The notes under the pieces: model-generated
Database searches by the model: none
What the model saw: only the letters and a program-made list of their open reading frames with translations
Told to the model about the DNA's origin: nothing
Source of the DNA: Symbiodinium natans
Taxonomy: Eukaryota > Sar > Dinophyceae > Suessiales > Symbiodiniaceae
DNA: 60,000 nucleotides
Assembly (NCBI GenBank): GCA_905221605.1
Contig: CAJNDS010000156.1
Coordinates: 20,001 to 80,000, forward strand
Direction of reading: 5' to 3'
Program-made: the position numbers and the translations under genes
Shown: positions 50,594 to 60,000 of the stretch, piece after piece
Position numbering within the stretch: position 1 is the stretch's first letter
Layout of the letters: every line of letters starts with the position of its first letter

Positions 50594-52984
50594 TCAACCC
50601 CCGGACTCCGCCTTCAGGCACGGCAGGAGGGCCTCCGCGCCGATGTCGACCCGCAGCCTCGAGCATCGAGGGTTTTGTCCTTTGGGCCTTTTCAGGGTTT
50701 AGCGCTTAGGGCTTAGGGTTTAGGGTTTAGGGTTCAGGGTTTAGGGTTTAGGGTTTAGGGTTTAGGGTTGAGGGTTTAGGGTTTAGGGTTTAGGGTTTAG
50801 GGTTTAGGGCGTAGCTTCTTTTGGGAAACCTCCCCCCCGGACACCCGCTTCAGGTCGTAGATGCTTGGCGGGGGTGCCCCGTGGGGAGGGTGAACCCTGA
50901 CATGAACCCTCAACACCCTAATCCCTAAACCCTAAACCCTAAACCCTAAACCCTAAACCCGGAACCCTAAACCCTAAACCCTAAACCCTAAACCCTAAAC
51001 CTCAAACCCGGCACAGGGGGGCTTCAGGGCTCTCCGTAAGACCTCGGAGGCAGCACCCGCAGGGTCGCCACAGTGAAGGCTGCCGCCACCGCCACAGCAG
51101 GCTCCGCCACACCTTTTGGGATTCTTGGTTTAGGTTTAGGGTTTAGGGTTTAGGGTTTAGGGTTTAGGATTTAAAGTTAGGGTTTAGGGTTTAGGGTTTA
51201 CGGGGTTTAGGGGGGTTAGGGGGTTTAGGGGGTTTAGGGGGGTTAGGGGGTTTAGGGGGTTTAGGGGGTTAAGGGGGTTGGGGTTTGTAGTGAAAAACCA
51301 ACAAAGTACCCTTTTGGGGACCTAGAACCAAAAAATGGTAAAAGGGTACCACTGGGCCACCAAGGATTGATAGGGTTTCGGGTTTAGGGGGTTGCAAGGT
51401 TCAGAGCTTTAAGGGTTAAACCCTAAACCCTAAACCCCAAACCCGAAATCCTAAACCCGAAACACTAAAACTCGAAACCCTAAACCCGAAACCCTAAACC
51501 CCAAACCGCTGGGCCGGCTCTCTGGCTTCTTGTCCAAGTGGCGCTCCTTGAGGCTCCGCAAGCCGCCCCTCACGTAGAAGGCCAGGGCCTGAAAATAGGA
51601 GGGGGTGTTGGGGTTTGGGGTTTAGGGTTTAGGGTTTAGGGCTTAGGGCTTAGGGCTTAGGGCTTAGGGCTTAGGGCTTAGGGCTTAGGGCTTAGGGTTT
51701 AGGGTTTAGGGTTTAGGGTTTAGGGTTTAGGGTTTAGGGTTTAGGGTTTATCCTGAGTGGGTACTTGGAGGTTCAGGGTACTTAGTGACCAATTCTATGT
51801 GTAGTTAAAACCCACTGATAAGCCCCTGAAGTACCCTAATGGGCTTGTAATTGGGTGATACGTACAGCCAGAATTGGGTTGCTAAGTACCCTGAACCTCC
51901 AAGTAGGGTTTAGGGCTTCGGGCTGAGGGTTACTCGAAGGTAGGGTCCAGGGTTTAGGGTTGAAGCTTTAGGGTTTTCGGGTTCAGGGTTAAGGCACAGG
52001 GCTGGGTGGAGGGATGTCTGATTGCGAAGAAACAGAATGTAGGGGAGGGGGCTGAACTCTCACCCTCTACCTAGACATCCCAAGGCCCTGCAAACACGGG
52101 GTTTGTAACATTCGGGTTTAACTAAATTCTAGGTTGATGGATTCTTACCCCAGCGACAGAACCCACACGACAGGAACATCACGATTGCACGGCCCATCCC
52201 CTATTGGTGGTTCGAGGAGAGGAATTTGCCGCCCTCGGCCCAAAAGCAAACCCTAGACATACGAAAGCGCTGAAGATTGCTGAAGCCCTAAACCCTAAAC
52301 CCTAAACCCTAAATTGCACCAGGCTCTCAGCTTTAGTGTTCTACCCCTAAACCCTCAGGCTCTTCGAGCTTGAGTTTGCCCACCTGCACCCCGAACCCTT
52401 GAGCCCTAAACCCTGACTTCAAAGTAACCCTCAAACCCTAAATTCAGAGTAGCCCTAACTTAAACCCTGAAAGCCTAAACCCTGAAACCCCCCCCCAACC
52501 CTAACTTTAGAGTATTAAGTTTAAACACTAAAACCCTTTAAAACCCTAAAGCCTGAAAACCCCAAATCCTAACTTTAGACTTAAACCTTGCAAGCCCTAA
52601 GCCCTGAAACCCCGCAACCCAAAATCTTGAGCATGACCCTAACAACTTAAACCTTTAAACCCTACACCCTGAACCCAACCCAAACTTTAGGGTAAACTTT
52701 AGGGTAACCCCAAACAGCCCTAATCACTTAAACACTTAAACCTTTAAAACCGACCCGACACCCTGACGGGCTTTGGGTTCTCCAGCTCCGCTGCCTCTAA
52801 ACCTCGACACCCTGAGCAAACCTTTAAAACCTACAACTCCCTAAACCCTAAACCCTAAACCCTAAACCCTAAACCCTAAACCCTAAACCCGAAACCCTAA
52901 ACGAGCTTGGGGTTCTCCAGCTCCCTCGCCTGGAGGTCCATGGGGTCGTCGATGCACAGCGCCAGCAGCAACGCCGCGGCCAGC
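50594..52984 (-). CDS. Four-exon chain of an unrecognised protein
   Basis: 52,984-52,903 (82 nt; acceptor CAAG|G, donor CTC|GTTTAGGG): LAAALLLALCIDDPMDLQAR then ELENPKL. 51,588-51,507 (82 nt; acceptor ATTTTCAG|G, donor AGCG|GTTTGGGG): ALAFYVRGGLRSLKERHLDK then KPESRPS. 51,112-51,043 (70 nt; acceptor AAAAG|GT, donor CCGAG|GTCTTA): VAEPAVAVAAAFTVATLRVL. 50,657-50,594 (64 nt; acceptor TCGAG|G): LRVDIGAEALLPCLKAESGG and a TGA, or donor GGGG|GTTGAGG. All four phases agree, and about 90% of codons end in G or C. Two introns begin on the first base of a telomeric array. A partial copy of the first exon's end (ELENPK) lies at 52,768-52,797. Function unknown. Confidence 0.6.
51761..51905. mobile_element. 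Fold-back element family P, copy 5 (most complete)
   Basis: 145 bp with inverted ends TACTTGGAGGTTCAGGGTAC and GTACCCTGAACCTCCAAGTA and an uninterrupted interior. This is the reference for recognising telomeric insertions in copies 2 and 3. Confidence 0.85.
52768..52797 (-). pseudogene. Duplicate exon fragment (ELENPK)
   Basis: Minus strand AAELENPKP followed by GTCAGG donor-like bases, nearly matching the end of the exon at 52,903-52,984. It is either an alternative exon copy or a decayed duplicate. Confidence 0.45.
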
Positions 52985-53008
52985 CTTGCTTGGCCTTCGG
53001 CTTGACCG

Positions 53009-53135
53009 GGGGTTTAGGGTTTAGGGTTTAGGGTTTAGGGTTTGGGGTTGAGGGTTTAGGGTTTAGGGTTTAGGGTTTAGGGTTTAGGGTTTAGGGTTTA
53101 GGGTTTAGGGTTGAGGGTTTAGGGTTTAGGGTTTA
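53009..53135 (+). repeat. TTTAGGG array, about 17 units
   Basis: Heptamers with two TTGAGGG units; begins about 25 bases upstream of the exon at 52,903-52,984. Confidence 0.95.
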
Positions 53136-53953
53136 GGATGCGGGGTCTACAATACGTCATCAAAGGCTGGTCTTGGGGGTCTAAGGGGTCCAGATGGCCA
53201 GGGGGCTTTGGGGATCTAGTGCAGGGGGTTTAGGGGGATTTCAAGGGGGTTAGGGCTTGGGGGGCTTAGGATTTAGGGTTCAGGTTTGAGAGTTTGGGGT
53301 TCAGGGCTGGGACTTGCATCTGGCGGGCCTGCTGCAACAGCTTCGCGCAGGTCCTTGCCCAGGGACCCCTAACACCGGGCTGTTCTGAGTTGTGGTCTTT
53401 GGGCTACGTCTACAAGGGCACAGATGCACCGCAAGAGACTTGGTTGCCCAGCAACCATCTTACAATCAAGGGTAGTCATGTTGGGGTTGGCTGCGTGTTT
53501 CGGGAACGTAGAACCAAAAACAGAAGTGCAACAACCTAGACCCTAAACCCTAAACCCTAACCCTAAGGCCGGCTTGAGCATTTCAGCATTTGAGCATTTA
53601 GGTTTAGGGTTTGGGGTTTAGGGTGCAGCTGGTCGCCCAACCTTAAGTGGGCAGAATCTGCCCCGCTCAGCAAGACATCCACAACTCGACATGGCCCCGC
53701 GCTCACACCCCTCGCAAGACATTCACGGCGCGTGAAGGCATGTAGGTTGGCTCCTGAAGCCCGTGACTCCTCTGAGGAAAAGTGCCTAAACCCTAAACCG
53801 TTACCCTAAACCCTAAATCCGAAATCCAATCCTATGCAGATGCATGGGTCCCGGTTTCCGGGCTTTGGTAGGCTGCGTCAACCAGGGTACCAGGTGCAAG
53901 AACAAGCACCCGGGGTTCAGGGTCTAGGATTTAGGGTTTAGGGTTTAGGGCTA

Positions 53954-54742
53954 GGCGGGGCCACAACAGACCCACGCGTTTTCGGCAGTTTAGCTCTGTT
54001 GCCCTCAGAATCCCCTGTAAATACCGATATTTCCTGGGTTTCGCACCTCACCTCATCCCCGCAATTTTTATCCAAAACTATCCTGCAATTTTTTGGGCAT
54101 CCGTAGACTGCACTGGTATTTGTGGGTTTTTTTGCACTACTTCGCACTTTCGACGTGTCCTAAACTAAGCCCTGTCTTGCTTGCATCCGCTTCTGCCCAG
54201 CCCTGGGTCTAAATAACACGTTTGCTTCACCATAGTTAGAAGAGAGCATCCATGGCCCAACCATGATGACGTCCATAGTCTAATCCGTTCTGGGAAGAGA
54301 GTATCCATGGCCCAAGCATGATGACGTCCATGGTCTACTCTGTTCTGATGAGAAGAGAGCATCCATGGCCCAAGCATGATGACGTCCATGGTCTACATGT
54401 TTTCTGCACTGCCATGGCCCAACCATGATGACGTCCGTGGTCTCCTCCGTTCTGGGAAGAGAGCATCCAGGGTCCAAGCATGATGACCCATGGTCTATTC
54501 TGCTCTGATGAGAAGAGAGCATCCATGGCCCAAGCATGATGACGTCCATGGTTTACATCGTCTGATCCATTCCGAGATGGTTAAACCTTCTTCTGGGCAG
54601 AAATGGCTGGAGGTTCTTGCTTTTAGGCGCACTGGGGAGCAGAAAGGCCTCATTTCTCAACACTAAAGGCGGTGACCTAAGTCCTGCATCTCAGGTTTGC
54701 TGGTGGGGCCACAGTTTTGCGCGGGTCTGTTGTGGACCCGCC
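53954..54742. mobile_element. 789-bp terminal-inverted-repeat element
   Basis: Inverted ends GGCGGGGCCACAACAGACCC at 53,954 and GGGTCTGTTGTGGACCCGCC ending at 54,742 (one mismatch in 20). Telomeric repeats touch both ends. The interior holds a 55-58-bp tandem repeat and no transposase. Internal text 'ctgtaaatac.gat.ttt' resembles the 605-bp element, suggesting related families. Confidence 0.8.
54241..54560. repeat. 55-58-bp tandem repeat, about six units
   Basis: Units contain 'agagcatccatggcccaa', 'catgatgacgtccatggt' and 'ctgttctgatg'. All lie within the 789-bp TIR element. Confidence 0.9.
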
Positions 54743-54837
54743 AGGGTTTAGGGTTCAGGGTTGAGGGTTGAGGGTTTAGGGTTTGGGGTTTAGGGTTTAG
54801 GGTTTAGGGTTTGGGGTTTAGGGTTTGGGGTTTAGGG

Positions 54838-54994
54838 TGGAAATGTTGAAATCGCGAGATTCCTCTGAATTCCTCTCCCCGGCCTCTGTGCGCGGGCTGG
54901 CCGGCACCTTGATGAGGCCTGGGCCGCGGCCATCATCTGAACTGTCTGAGTTCTCTTGAGGGAAGCTAAGGCGCCTCCAGTTGGCAAAGCAGAG
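54838..54994 (-). CDS. Candidate exon, about 52 residues
   Basis: Minus strand: LCFANWRRLSFPQENSDSSD, then DGRGPGLIKVPASPRTEAGE and SEESRDFNIS. Open over 157 bases between two TTTAGGG arrays, with Ser/Asp-rich phospho-acceptor-like sequence. Exact splice sites unclear. Not recognised. Confidence 0.5.
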
Positions 54995-55124
54995 GGTTTA
55001 GGGTTTAGGGTTTAGGGTTTAGGGTTTAGGGTTTAGGGTTTAGGGTTTAGGGTTCAGGGTTTAGGGTTTAGGGTTTAGGGTTTAGGGTTTAGGGTTTAGG
55101 GTTTAGGGTTTAGGGTTTAGGGTA
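54994..55124 (+). repeat. TTTAGGG array, about 18 units
   Basis: Perfect heptamers apart from one TTCAGGG unit, directly abutting the candidate exon 54,838-54,994. Confidence 0.95.
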
Positions 55125-55210
55125 TTTGGACCCCTTCCTTCGTTTCTCAGCCTGTCCTCCAAGCTTCCCGGACTTGGGCAGCCTAAAGGGTGCATAATGT
55201 AGGGCTTAAA

Positions 55211-55275
55211 AACAGTCCTTGATAGGGATTATAATCGGGGTATTATGGACTGTTGGTATAAGCGGAACATCCCAA
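55211..55275. mobile_element. Short TIR element family M, copy 6 (5'-truncated)
   Basis: ACAGTCCTTGATAGGGATTA, GGACTGTTGGTATAAG and right end GGAACATCCCAA are conserved; the left terminus is missing. Confidence 0.7.
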
Positions 55276-55331
55276 CCTATAGGCCCTCAACCCTGCTGTG
55301 ACGACCTTGTTCTTTTGGGTTGCTAAGAACC

Positions 55332-55580
55332 CTACAAAAAGGGGTTGTAGGACCCTGCAAGACTTGCAAGAACATCCCCACAAGACTTGCAGGAACACGG
55401 GGCTTGGGAGTTCTTGACGCAGGACCAGAACCTACAACCCGACGCGCGGAGTTGAATTCTTTGGGCCAAACTCATGGTGGCAGGCTGCGTGGCGCCAGGG
55501 ACGCCGAAGCCAACGATGGCGGAGACGGAATCAGAAACCTCAGACAACTCAGCCCCCCAAAAGACCCTACTGAACCCCAC
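55332..55580 (-). CDS. Exon-like open frame, about 80 residues
   Basis: Minus strand: AELSEVSDSVSAIVGFGVPG, then SLAQRIQLRASGCRFWSCVK and a Cys-rich tail CSCKSCGDVLASLAG. The plus strand is also open, so strand rests on the regional bias. Not recognised. Confidence 0.35.
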   Translation of the reverse strand: MGFSRVFWGAELSEVSDSVSAIVGFGVPGATQPATMSLAQRIQLRASGCRFWSCVKNSQAPCSCKSCGDVLASLAGSYNPFL

Positions 55581-56057
55581 GCACGGCTGAGCGTTTCAGA
55601 AATTTGGGGTGTCTGGTTTGGGCGGCTTAGGGCTTGAGGTTCGGGCTTTAGGGATCTAAAAGCCCCCCGAAACCCTCAACCCATGTGGGGCACAAACCCT
55701 ACAAACCCTATAAACCCTACAAACCACGCTACAAACCACCCTGCAAACCACCCTACAAACCCCACCCTACAAACCCTATAAGCCCTCAACCCCTCAACCC
55801 TAAACCCTTAACCCTTAACCCTAAACCCTAAACCCTAAACCCCTGCGGCTGGCAGGCCTCAGACCCCACTGCTCCAGCTGCCTCGCCTCCGCCTTCGATT
55901 GCCCAAAGAGTCAAGGAGGTTTTGAGGAAGTAGGGTTTAGGGTTCAGGGTTCAGGGATTCAGGGGTTTAGGGGTTTAGGGTTTAGGGTTTAGGGTTTAGG
56001 GTGTAGGGTGTAGGGTGTAGGGAGTAGGGTGTAGGGTCGTGAGTTGGGACGGTTTAG

Positions 56058-56160
56058 GGCAAGGCTTAGAGTCTGCGAAGCCGAACCAGGCCTTCCTGCA
56101 CAGGAAGTCGTCTAAGGCGCCGAGCGATGGTGCGAAGAGGCCTAGGTCAGTGGCTTCGGT
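56058..56160 (-). CDS. Candidate exon, unknown protein
   Basis: Minus strand after acceptor CCTAG|GC: LFAPSLGALDDFLCRKAWFG then FADSK; hydrophobic/aromatic pattern typical of a folded domain. A neighbouring segment (55,850-55,910, minus) reads LFGQSKAEARQLEQWGLRPA. Ends unresolved. Confidence 0.4.
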
Positions 56161-56543
56161 GTTGGGGCTTTGCTTTGGGTTTGGGGTTTAGGTTTGTTTT
56201 AGCTGTTTTAGTTGAGTTCCGTGGGCTTCTGAATGAATAAGGCAATAAGCGCCCCCTAACGCGACCCCCGAAACGCAAGCCCAAACCTGACATTCACTAT
56301 TCACTGTCGGATATTATAGCTACCCCAGGCACCCCTTTTAGAAACATGCCCAGATCTCAAGGGGGCCTAAACCTTAAACCCTAACCCCCTAGACCCTAAA
56401 CCCTAAACTTTGCCCTGAAACCCCCAAACTCCGAAACCCTGAACCCCAAACCCGCCCTGAAACCCCAAACTCCCTGAACCCTAAACCCCTAACCCTTTTT
56501 GAAACCGGACTTGATGACTGCCAGCATTGCCTCCCCCTGCTCT

Positions 56544-59337
56544 TCAGCTGAGGCCCGAAAACATCTGCACACACTCACTCCATTCCCTGGGATAGGCACT
56601 CCATGTGACGACTACCGAATGCCGAAGCCAAACAGCCCTGATGACACTTGGCAGCTCCAGCAGCACACTGTCCTGAAGGTCTGGATCCACCAGCATATCA
56701 ACGTTGAAGACTTGCTTTAGCATGAGACAGTGGCTGCAAACTTGAACAAAATCATCGACTTGGAGACATCCCACCCCAAGCTCTCTGTCCAGGATGACTG
56801 CCCTGAGACCGCCCTGGTTCGGAACAACAAAGACAGGCATATACCACTCTGCAAACTCAGCAGCCTGCAGAGGATGCTGCCAGCTTTCCCAAATCTGAGG
56901 CAGAAAGTAGCCAACGTCATCAGTGTTCTGCAGCGCAAGTCTGTCAGATCTATCATTCCATGAAGTCTTATCCTGCGCTAATGCAGCGATGTCTTCCGAT
57001 TGAACTGGCCCCTCGGGCAGCAACCCCAACGCCTGACAAGCTTGCGAAGCCCAACTGAGCATGTGATTCCAGGGCCCTCCCACTGCCAGGGCTTGCCCGT
57101 CGCGAGAAGCGCATGGAGCGAAGCCAACTCCAGAGACTCAGTGCGCCTACGAAAGCAATGCCCTACGTACGTCCACTTACGCCTGACGAGCAGGCCCCTC
57201 TTGAAGGAGCTCCATGAGTCAAAATGGAAGATGCAGTCATCTGCGTAACACCAGCCAAATAGCAGACGACCAGCATGATCCCTGTGTCTAGGACGAACGC
57301 TTCGATTGTTCTGCCACATGTTAAACAGTTGATCAACTGCTTCCCCTAACACAATCGCAAAGAGACCTGCGCTGATCGGGCTGCCCTGTTGCGTGCCAGT
57401 GTTCGGTACTAGCTTCCACCACTCATCCCCAAAGCGAAAGGTCATATGACTGCAGATGCACTTGTAAATAGCTGTAGCTTCCTTGGACAATTGAGGCGGT
57501 CCTTTCAATAAGTGCTGCAAAATGACTGACCGGTTGAGGGAATCGAAAGCTTGCCGGACATCCACCAACAGCCACAGCCCATGTCTACCCGTCCTATACT
57601 CTTTGTAGAGTAGTTGCTCGGCACACCAAAGACAAGTGACGACTTGCGACCCAGGCAGACCTCCTTTCAGACTGTCCGGAAGCTCGCTCTGTGTCACCCG
57701 CCTCCTAAAGACCAAACCCCCAAACAACTTCAACATGGTCTCCATCAGAGCAATGGGTCTAAACTGGTTAGCAGCAACGACCTGAAGCTTCTTGGGCAGG
57801 AGGCACACGAAGCACTCAAAGTAATCACTGGGCATATGACTTGGATCCTGCAGCATCAGATTGAGGTGGCGAAGCAGGAAGGCCATGCCATCGTCCGTAT
57901 TGGCCACTGCTAGGACGAGCTCAGCAGGAACTCCACTACAGCCAGAGGTTTTGCAAGCATGAAGAAACCTTTGAATGCGCATGTTGACTTCCTGCTTTGA
58001 AAAAGGTTGCGTTGGCACGCCTTCAGCTTTTTCCTGAAGGGCCGACAGCAGCTGAGCACACTTGGCAATTTCCCCCGTTGAGGCAGAAGCCAGGACGCCC
58101 TTGAGGTGGTCTTCGAGTTGACTGGCAGCTTTAGTCCGACCCCCAGCTGAGGCAACAAACCCATTCACACAAGGCTTGGCCTGAGCCCTCTTTCGGATGA
58201 ACGCTATGGCCTTGCCATCCCCATTTCCAGCCACGCTTTCCAACTCTGCCCACCACATGCGCCGTTCATGCGCCCGTTGCGCCAAGATCACTCGGCTGAG
58301 GCGAACGCGGGCTTGGGGTTCAACGAGGCAGCGTCTTTGTCGGCAAAGCTCTTTGATGAAGGGGCTGTCTTTGTACTTCAGGGACCCTCTAGCAACACAA
58401 CAGCGACGAGAAAGATGTTGAAGTGCTTCCCACTGCGTCACCATATCCTGTTCAAGGGTGGGTGTGAGCAGCAAGGCGACAGCCTCTTCAAAGTTTTCCG
58501 TCTTGACGCAAGCTTTGCGGCAGCCAGTGGGTCTTCTGTCCCTTTGCTTCTGGAGTCGTGGCCCCTTCGGGGCCAGAAGCAGATCCAGGCTGACAAGCAC
58601 GTGGTCACTGGCAAGCTCCTGTCTGGCCGTGTCATTGACTGCCACACAGATCACATCCCCTGTATCCAAATACTGCAGACTACCCCTGTCTTTGACTTTG
58701 ACGAAGAAAAAGTCATATCGCCTGGTACTCAGTGCCCCAACCCAAGTGTCTGACTCCGGAAAAGCCAAAGAAAAACACTTAGAATGAAGAAGAGCAGTGA
58801 GCTCCAGGAATCTCTGATCTCCCTGTCGGCAGTTCCAGTCACCAGCGAAAATGATGACATCTGCTGAGGAGGCCCTGTCCGTGGCCCCCTCCACTTCCAG
58901 AAGAGCATCTTGAAAGAACTGCTCCCCCGAGGACTTGTGCGGAAAGTGTGCTCCTAGAACAAAGAAGACTCCAGGCAACATTCGATGAGAGAAAATAACC
59001 TCAACACATCAATGACAGAATCCACCACTGACTCATCAAGTAGAATCATCTGGCTAAGGTGTGAATCTCCCTCCCATGTTCCAAAAACCCTATAATCAAC
59101 CAGTTCGCTTTCCTCGGGAAACGAGAGCTCCCTCAGGGAGCCAAGTCCTGAGGACTCCTTGCACTTAATTTCCCTGAGACCTCCAACTTCCTGAAGGACC
59201 ACTACATCAAGTGCTTCCGTCACTGGCCCTTCCATCCAATGCGAGAATGTATCCAAGGCACGTCCTCGAAGATTCCAAGAATGTGAGTGTACAATGAAAG
59301 GACCCTGAACCGAAGCACCTTCACTAATGCCCCCCAG
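56544..59337 (-). pseudogene. LINE ORF2: AP-endonuclease plus reverse transcriptase, frameshifted
   Basis: Endonuclease: SHSWNLRGRALDTF, VVVLQEVGG (catalytic Glu), a frame break near 58,990, then FAGDWNCRQGD and ASDHVLVSLDLL (catalytic Asp/His). Reverse transcriptase: LLVDVRQAFDSLNRS, GTQQGSPISAGLFA and the catalytic YADDCIFHFDSW. A second frame break near 57,080 precedes a C-terminal part with SEDIAALAQDKTSW and a third near 56,544 separates FRASAEEQGEAMLAVIKSGF. Domain order and motifs identify an APE-type LINE. The catalytic residues survive, so the copy decayed recently, but it cannot be translated as one protein. Confidence 0.88.
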
Positions 59338-60000
59338 TCAGTTTGATCTCAGCTTTGCTTCGAGCTGACCCACATCCACGCCACCGAGCTTGCCAGCAAG
59401 GACGCTCAAGTTGAAATGACAATCACCATGCAACCGTAAGCTCTGCCCCGAAAATCTAACAGCAACGACCTTCTGTTCACTTTCTGCAAGGAGACTGCCA
59501 GCATCCAGGGCCATAACCCTCCCTCCCTGAATCCAAACGACAGCCATGTTCCAGTCAACCTCTACTGTCTCATCTTCGTGACCCAGGCCTGCTGCACGCA
59601 GAAGTCTCTCGAAGCCTGCCCTTAGCAGCTTCCCTTTCTCACGCACAGCAAAAGGCTTCGAAGGGCTAACCCATAGAGCATTGCCGTTCCTCAGTTGCAT
59701 CCTTTTGTTTACGACGGGGAGCATGTCAAAGAACCTTGAGCGCGCATCTCGGTCGGGAAGCGGTTTCAAGACTAGATGTGCTGTTCGTGCTCGTTTCCCA
59801 ACAACATAACTTCTGGCCGTGATATTTGCCAGTTTGAAGTTCTGGATAAAGAGCTGGATCTCTTCCTCAATCAGAGCTCTGCGAGTGTCTTGATCCCACC
59901 CACCAAGTATCAGATGATTAAAATTGGTTTCTTCTCGGAGATCACTAGGAAGGGGAATGCAAACACCTGGCCCAGAAGAAGCAAACGCTGTTGAGGGCTC
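59338..60000 (-). CDS. LINE ORF1 protein, C-terminal part
   Basis: Open from the window edge to a TGA at 59,338 (221 codons visible including the stop). Includes LRRETN-like LREETNFNHLILGGWDQDTR, an ITARSYVVGKRARTAHLVLK segment and a basic/hydrophobic region (KGKLLRAGFERLLRAAGL). In APE-type LINEs this position is the nucleic-acid-binding ORF1p; the YVVGKRAR...LVLKP stretch could be an RRM-like strand but is not diagnostic. The stop is followed in the same frame by ORF2, so an in-frame readthrough or restart is possible. Confidence 0.7.
   Translation of the reverse strand, partial: EPSTAFASSGPGVCIPLPSDLREETNFNHLILGGWDQDTRRALIEEEIQLFIQNFKLANITARSYVVGKRARTAHLVLKPLPDRDARSRFFDMLPVVNKRMQLRNGNALWVSPSKPFAVREKGKLLRAGFERLLRAAGLGHEDETVEVDWNMAVVWIQGGRVMALDAGSLLAESEQKVVAVRFSGQSLRLHGDCHFNLSVLAGKLGGVDVGQLEAKLRSN

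Larger units (their letters stand above)
56493..60000 (-). mobile_element. LINE (non-LTR retrotransposon), decayed, 5' end beyond window
   Basis: Minus strand: ORF1 (60,000-59,338), ORF2 with AP-endonuclease and reverse transcriptase (59,337-about 56,500). At the 3' end, AAAAAGGG passes directly into TTAGGGGTTTAGGGTTCAGGG. At least three frame breaks. No poly-A tail and no readable target duplication. Confidence 0.9.

Overview
The window is eukaryotic nuclear DNA and is most consistent with a dinoflagellate, Symbiodiniaceae or Polarella-like (inference). Three things point there. (1) The plant/alveolate-type telomere heptamer TTTAGGG occurs in well over a hundred short interstitial arrays, in both orientations, from base 55 to about 56,490. 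(2) Exons can be chained with conserved reading frame only by allowing GT, GC and GA donors, with acceptors mostly of the form AG|G; this splice usage is known from dinoflagellates. (3) Nearly all credible coding sequence is on the minus strand, as in unidirectional dinoflagellate gene clusters. No spliced-leader relic, rRNA or tRNA was recognised.

Layout. 1-4,480: interstitial telomeric arrays and short fold-back elements. 4,625-7,021 (minus): a secreted, mucin-like, repeat-rich protein. 7,050-37,200: a mosaic in which 40-160 bp GC-rich islands alternate with TTTAGGG arrays. Many islands are phase-compatible minus-strand exons. They include a recognisable HSP90-type (GHKL) ATPase of the NO VEIN/sacsin-like kind at 24,051-31,843, a basic C-terminal exon chain ending at 32,874, a four-exon chain at 14,210-15,503 and a 158-residue exon at 22,476-22,952. 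38,390-40,655: an AT-rich repeat island followed by a palindromic satellite. 41,034-41,833: a two-exon gene end. 43,270-45,590: a segmental repeat. 45,907-46,299: an uninterrupted 131-residue ORF. 48,503-49,107 and 53,954-54,742: two terminal-inverted-repeat elements. 50,594-52,984: a four-exon chain. 54,838-56,160: further exon candidates. 56,493-60,000: a decayed LINE (ORF1, AP-endonuclease, reverse transcriptase) whose 3' end runs straight into telomeric repeats.

How it fits together. The most unusual property is that telomeric arrays sit inside genes. Several candidate introns begin exactly at the first repeat unit (GTTTAGGG supplies the GT donor). Short non-autonomous elements of at least five families are scattered among the arrays. 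One family has 2-bp target duplications, confirmed by an empty paralogous site inside the window. Another has 8-9-bp duplications. Telomeric tracts also interrupt several of these elements, so the tracts kept being inserted after the elements arrived. Exon boundaries were derived by eye from reading frame and splice consensus and need transcript data; only the GHKL gene, the LINE and the mucin-like architecture are recognised by family.
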